A stretch of 64,000 nucleotides of DNA from Oasisia sp. SBJ-2009. Lineage: Eukaryota > Annelida > Polychaeta > Sabellida > Siboglinidae. Position 1 is the first letter of the stretch; each line of letters opens with the position of its first letter. Below the pieces are notes generated by a model that saw only the letters and a list, made by a program, of their open reading frames with translations, was not told the origin of the DNA and did not search any database. Positions 62,809-64,000 of the stretch are shown here, piece by piece. Both the position numbers and the translations under genes were made by a program. The DNA lies in the NCBI GenBank assembly GCA_964017155.1, contig OZ024856.1, positions 6,217,313 to 6,281,312 of the forward strand. Reading direction: 5' to 3'.

Positions 62809-63565
62809 CACACATATGAACACACACATATGAACACACACACACACACGCGCACACACACACACACTCACTCACACACACACACATACACACACCATGC
62901 ATGATAATAGTTGTGATAGAGACACTTCCATGTTTTATATTATTAATAATTCTTTATTTAAACACCTTCAGGTTGGAGTTTGTTGACTTAGAGAGAAGTG
63001 TTGTGTTTACAGGATCTCGTCTGTTCCCATCCCCATACTGATGCTGCATGCGAAGGATGACAGGACGGTGCCCTATGTGCTGGGTCAAAAGGTAGCCACT
63101 GTCCAGTCCTCGTCACACGACACAATCAGTCTTCTTTTTATGTGTGTTTTATATTTGCAAATTGTTTGCAAATTATTTGCAAAATATTTGCTCAGTGTTT
63201 ATAGAATCCCTGCCCTATTAAACAGTGTACTGTCTTTGTGCCATATAGTTGTACACAACAGCTATACTAAACACTACTGTCTTAGTACCGTACAGCTATA
63301 CACAACAGCTGTACTAAACAGTGCAATGACTTTGTACCATACAGTCGTACACAACAACAGTACTAAACTGTGCAATGTCTTTTTATCATACATATATATG
63401 TGTAACAGCTGTACTAAATGGTGCAATGTTCTGTTCCACACAGTTGTACGCAATAGCCCAGCTGACAGAAAGGAAGACACGTATCAAGTTTGTTACATTT
63501 GATGACAACCGCGGCTACGGACACAAACACATTCACAAAGCTCCAGAGTTACCTGGTGTCCTCAG
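54301..63565 (+). CDS. ABHD12: ABHD12-like serine hydrolase (lysophosphatidylserine lipase), 3' end outside window
   Basis: In vertebrates ABHD12 is an integral membrane hydrolase that degrades lysophosphatidylserine. Visible exons: 54301-54527, 56094-56224, 56995-57100, 57536-57655, 58334-58410, 59311-59437, 59841-59878, 60339-60418, 62410-62492, 63013-63091, 63444-63565; all phases agree, giving 396 codons plus 2 nt. A membrane segment lies at about residues 89-104, oxyanion-loop HGNAG at 189-193, nucleophile elbow GHSLGSG with Ser259, Asp346 in HAKDDRTVP and His383 in [13 protein letters not shown]. The Ser-to-Asp spacing of 87 equals that in the human enzyme (S246, D333). The final exon, about a dozen residues in human, is beyond 64000. 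The N-terminal 75 residues (exon 1) have no match I recognise; an internal ATG at 54391 is an alternative start. Confidence 0.93.
55905..56045 (-). mobile_element. LINE 3' terminal fragment in ABHD12 intron 1
   Basis: Minus strand 56030-55914 reads [33 protein letters not shown] and a stop, the usual WNSLP...V.A.S...FK..L end of LINE ORF2. Only about 130 bp remain, ending 50 bp before exon 2. Confidence 0.75.
56774..56870. repeat. (TA)n microsatellite in ABHD12 intron 2
   Basis: A nearly pure TA run of about 95 bp. Confidence 0.95.
58432..59150. repeat. Unassigned mobile-element-like segment in ABHD12 intron 5
   Basis: Begins CAGGGGTCGACAATAAAG, a form typical of hAT inverted-repeat ends, followed by GGGGGGCCAGTGGATT and TTACTGGCCC; a related GGCCAGTGGATA phrase is at 55609-55630. 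A 134-codon minus frame (59074-58670) has no match I recognise. GCGCTATATAAAAACTGTAT at 59128-59147 is a LINE/SINE-style tail. The far end of a hAT element was not found. Confidence 0.35.
60085..60290. repeat. ABHD12 intron 7 minisatellite, 16-bp unit
   Basis: About 11 copies of CATCCAGTCATCCACC, with decayed ATCC-rich edges. Confidence 0.93.
60794..61823 (+). mobile_element. hAT-like element with BED-type zinc-finger relic, 1030 bp
   Basis: Ends CAGGGTTCGCACAG and, reverse-complemented, CAGGGTTCATACAG. The flanking 8-bp segments CTCAGGAT (60786-60793) and CTCGGAAT (61824-61831) look like a decayed target duplication. Plus strand 61127 reads [12 protein letters not shown], stop, [13 protein letters not shown] and VAVCNVCKK, resembling the BED-like C..C finger at the start of hAT-family proteins. 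GAATGTTCTTGAAT recurs near both ends. No DDE domain remains. Confidence 0.65.
61940..62200 (+). repeat. Dispersed GTATAGTGC ... GGCGCTTTACA repeat
   Basis: Near-identical to 9722-9800 over about 55 bp (CCGAATCAATCGTATTGCTC then TCAGGCGCTTTACA), followed by AT-rich sequence with an inverted word AGCCTATACATGAAACAGTA at about 62130 and 62185. Confidence 0.6.
62765..62900. repeat. (CA)n/(CACG)n microsatellite in ABHD12 intron 9
   Basis: ACGCACGCACGC then (CA)n with CATATGAA interruptions. Mostly alternating purine-pyrimidine. Confidence 0.92.
63185..63457. repeat. Decayed minisatellite seeded on the ABHD12 exon 11 acceptor
   Basis: Five units of about 48 bp: TACAGTTGTACACAACAGC, TGTACTAAACAGTGCAATG, TCTTTGTACCA. 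The last unit is the genuine junction CACACAG/TTGTACGCAATAGCC at 63444. Copies at about 63247, 63290, 63343 and 63393 keep the ATACAG/TTGTAC core with substitutions. Confidence 0.75.
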
Positions 63566-63716
63566 GTAATGGTCTTTTACACAAAGCTTGCAATGGCCAA
63601 ATGGTTATTAATTGAATTTGTAAAATATGTGAAGAATGTATTTTGAAAAATACCATAATTCTACAAAAGAAACTTGTCAAATTATCTTTTTCAAGTTAAA
63701 TCCCACCTAAATTAAA

Positions 63717-64000
63717 CATCTTGAAAAAGTACAACACTGTGCAGCCAGATTTGCTCAAAACAACCATCGACGCCAAACAGTCGCAACAGGCCTAATAGCC
63801 ACCCTTGGATGGCCCACTCTTGAGCGACGCAGGATTATCACACAAGCCATGACATTCTACAAAATATTAGATAACATAATCAACATCACACCACCACCGG
63901 GCCTGTTAAGACCATCAAAGAACCGTGGCCATTACATAGCCACCAAGTGCCGCATCAACACTGCAGATTTCTCCTTTTACCCCCGAGCAATTCGCATCTG
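63717..64000 (+). mobile_element. LINE reverse-transcriptase C-terminus, runs off the window
   Basis: An open frame from CAT at 63717 to the window end reads HLEKVQHCAARFAQNN, ATLGWPTLERRRIITQAMTF, YKILDNI, RGHYIATKC and ADFSFYPRAIRIW. This is the conserved post-RT segment of many LINE ORF2 proteins (..LQRRAARF.....LGW..L..RR......YKI..). It is 5'-truncated and lies in ABHD12 intron 11, same strand. Confidence 0.85.

Overview
This is eukaryotic (metazoan) nuclear DNA: three multi-exon protein genes with GT-AG introns, sitting in AT-rich, repeat-rich sequence. No prokaryotic features, CRISPR arrays or rRNA genes were seen. The best guess for the organism is a cephalochordate (lancelet) or another marine invertebrate. 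The reasons are a single gene ancestral to vertebrate MAPKBP1 and WDR62, non-LTR retrotransposon tails and a tRNA-derived SINE typical of such genomes, and an exceptional density of minisatellites at exon/intron junctions, which I recall (unverified) being reported from amphioxus. The species call is an inference.

Layout. 1-4500 is a repeat block: a possible LTR-element edge, a telomere-like tract, about 800 bp of perfect (CACACG)n, long (TA)n palindromes and a 5'-truncated RTE-type reverse transcriptase. 5008-46403 (+) is a 33-exon WDR62/MAPKBP1-family scaffold gene of about 2193 codons, read exon by exon with every junction in phase. Its introns hold at least a dozen minisatellites, LINE and SINE fragments and three terminal-inverted-repeat elements. 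46404-50554 is the convergent intergenic region, with a SINE and a minisatellite copied from the end of the next gene. 50555-53506 (-) is GINS1 (PSF1), complete in 7 exons and 195 codons. 53507-54300 is a short divergent promoter region. 54301 to beyond the window end (+) is ABHD12, 11 exons visible with the catalytic triad intact. A LINE fragment runs off the right edge.

How the genes relate. GINS1 (replicative helicase subunit) and ABHD12 (lysophospholipid hydrolase) are functionally unrelated but lie head-to-head about 0.8 kb apart, as I recall they do in human 20p11, so this looks like an ancient shared bidirectional promoter. The WDR62/MAPKBP1 gene (spindle pole and JNK scaffold) converges on GINS1.

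The most striking signal is that tandem arrays repeatedly use a splice junction, or in GINS1 the stop-codon region, as their seed. Exon 13, 21 and 22 donors and exon 17, 24 and 33 acceptors of the WD gene, the exon 11 acceptor of ABHD12, and smaller duplications at exons 8 and 19 are all copied into the neighbouring intron, sometimes about 30 times and sometimes in units that preserve the reading frame.
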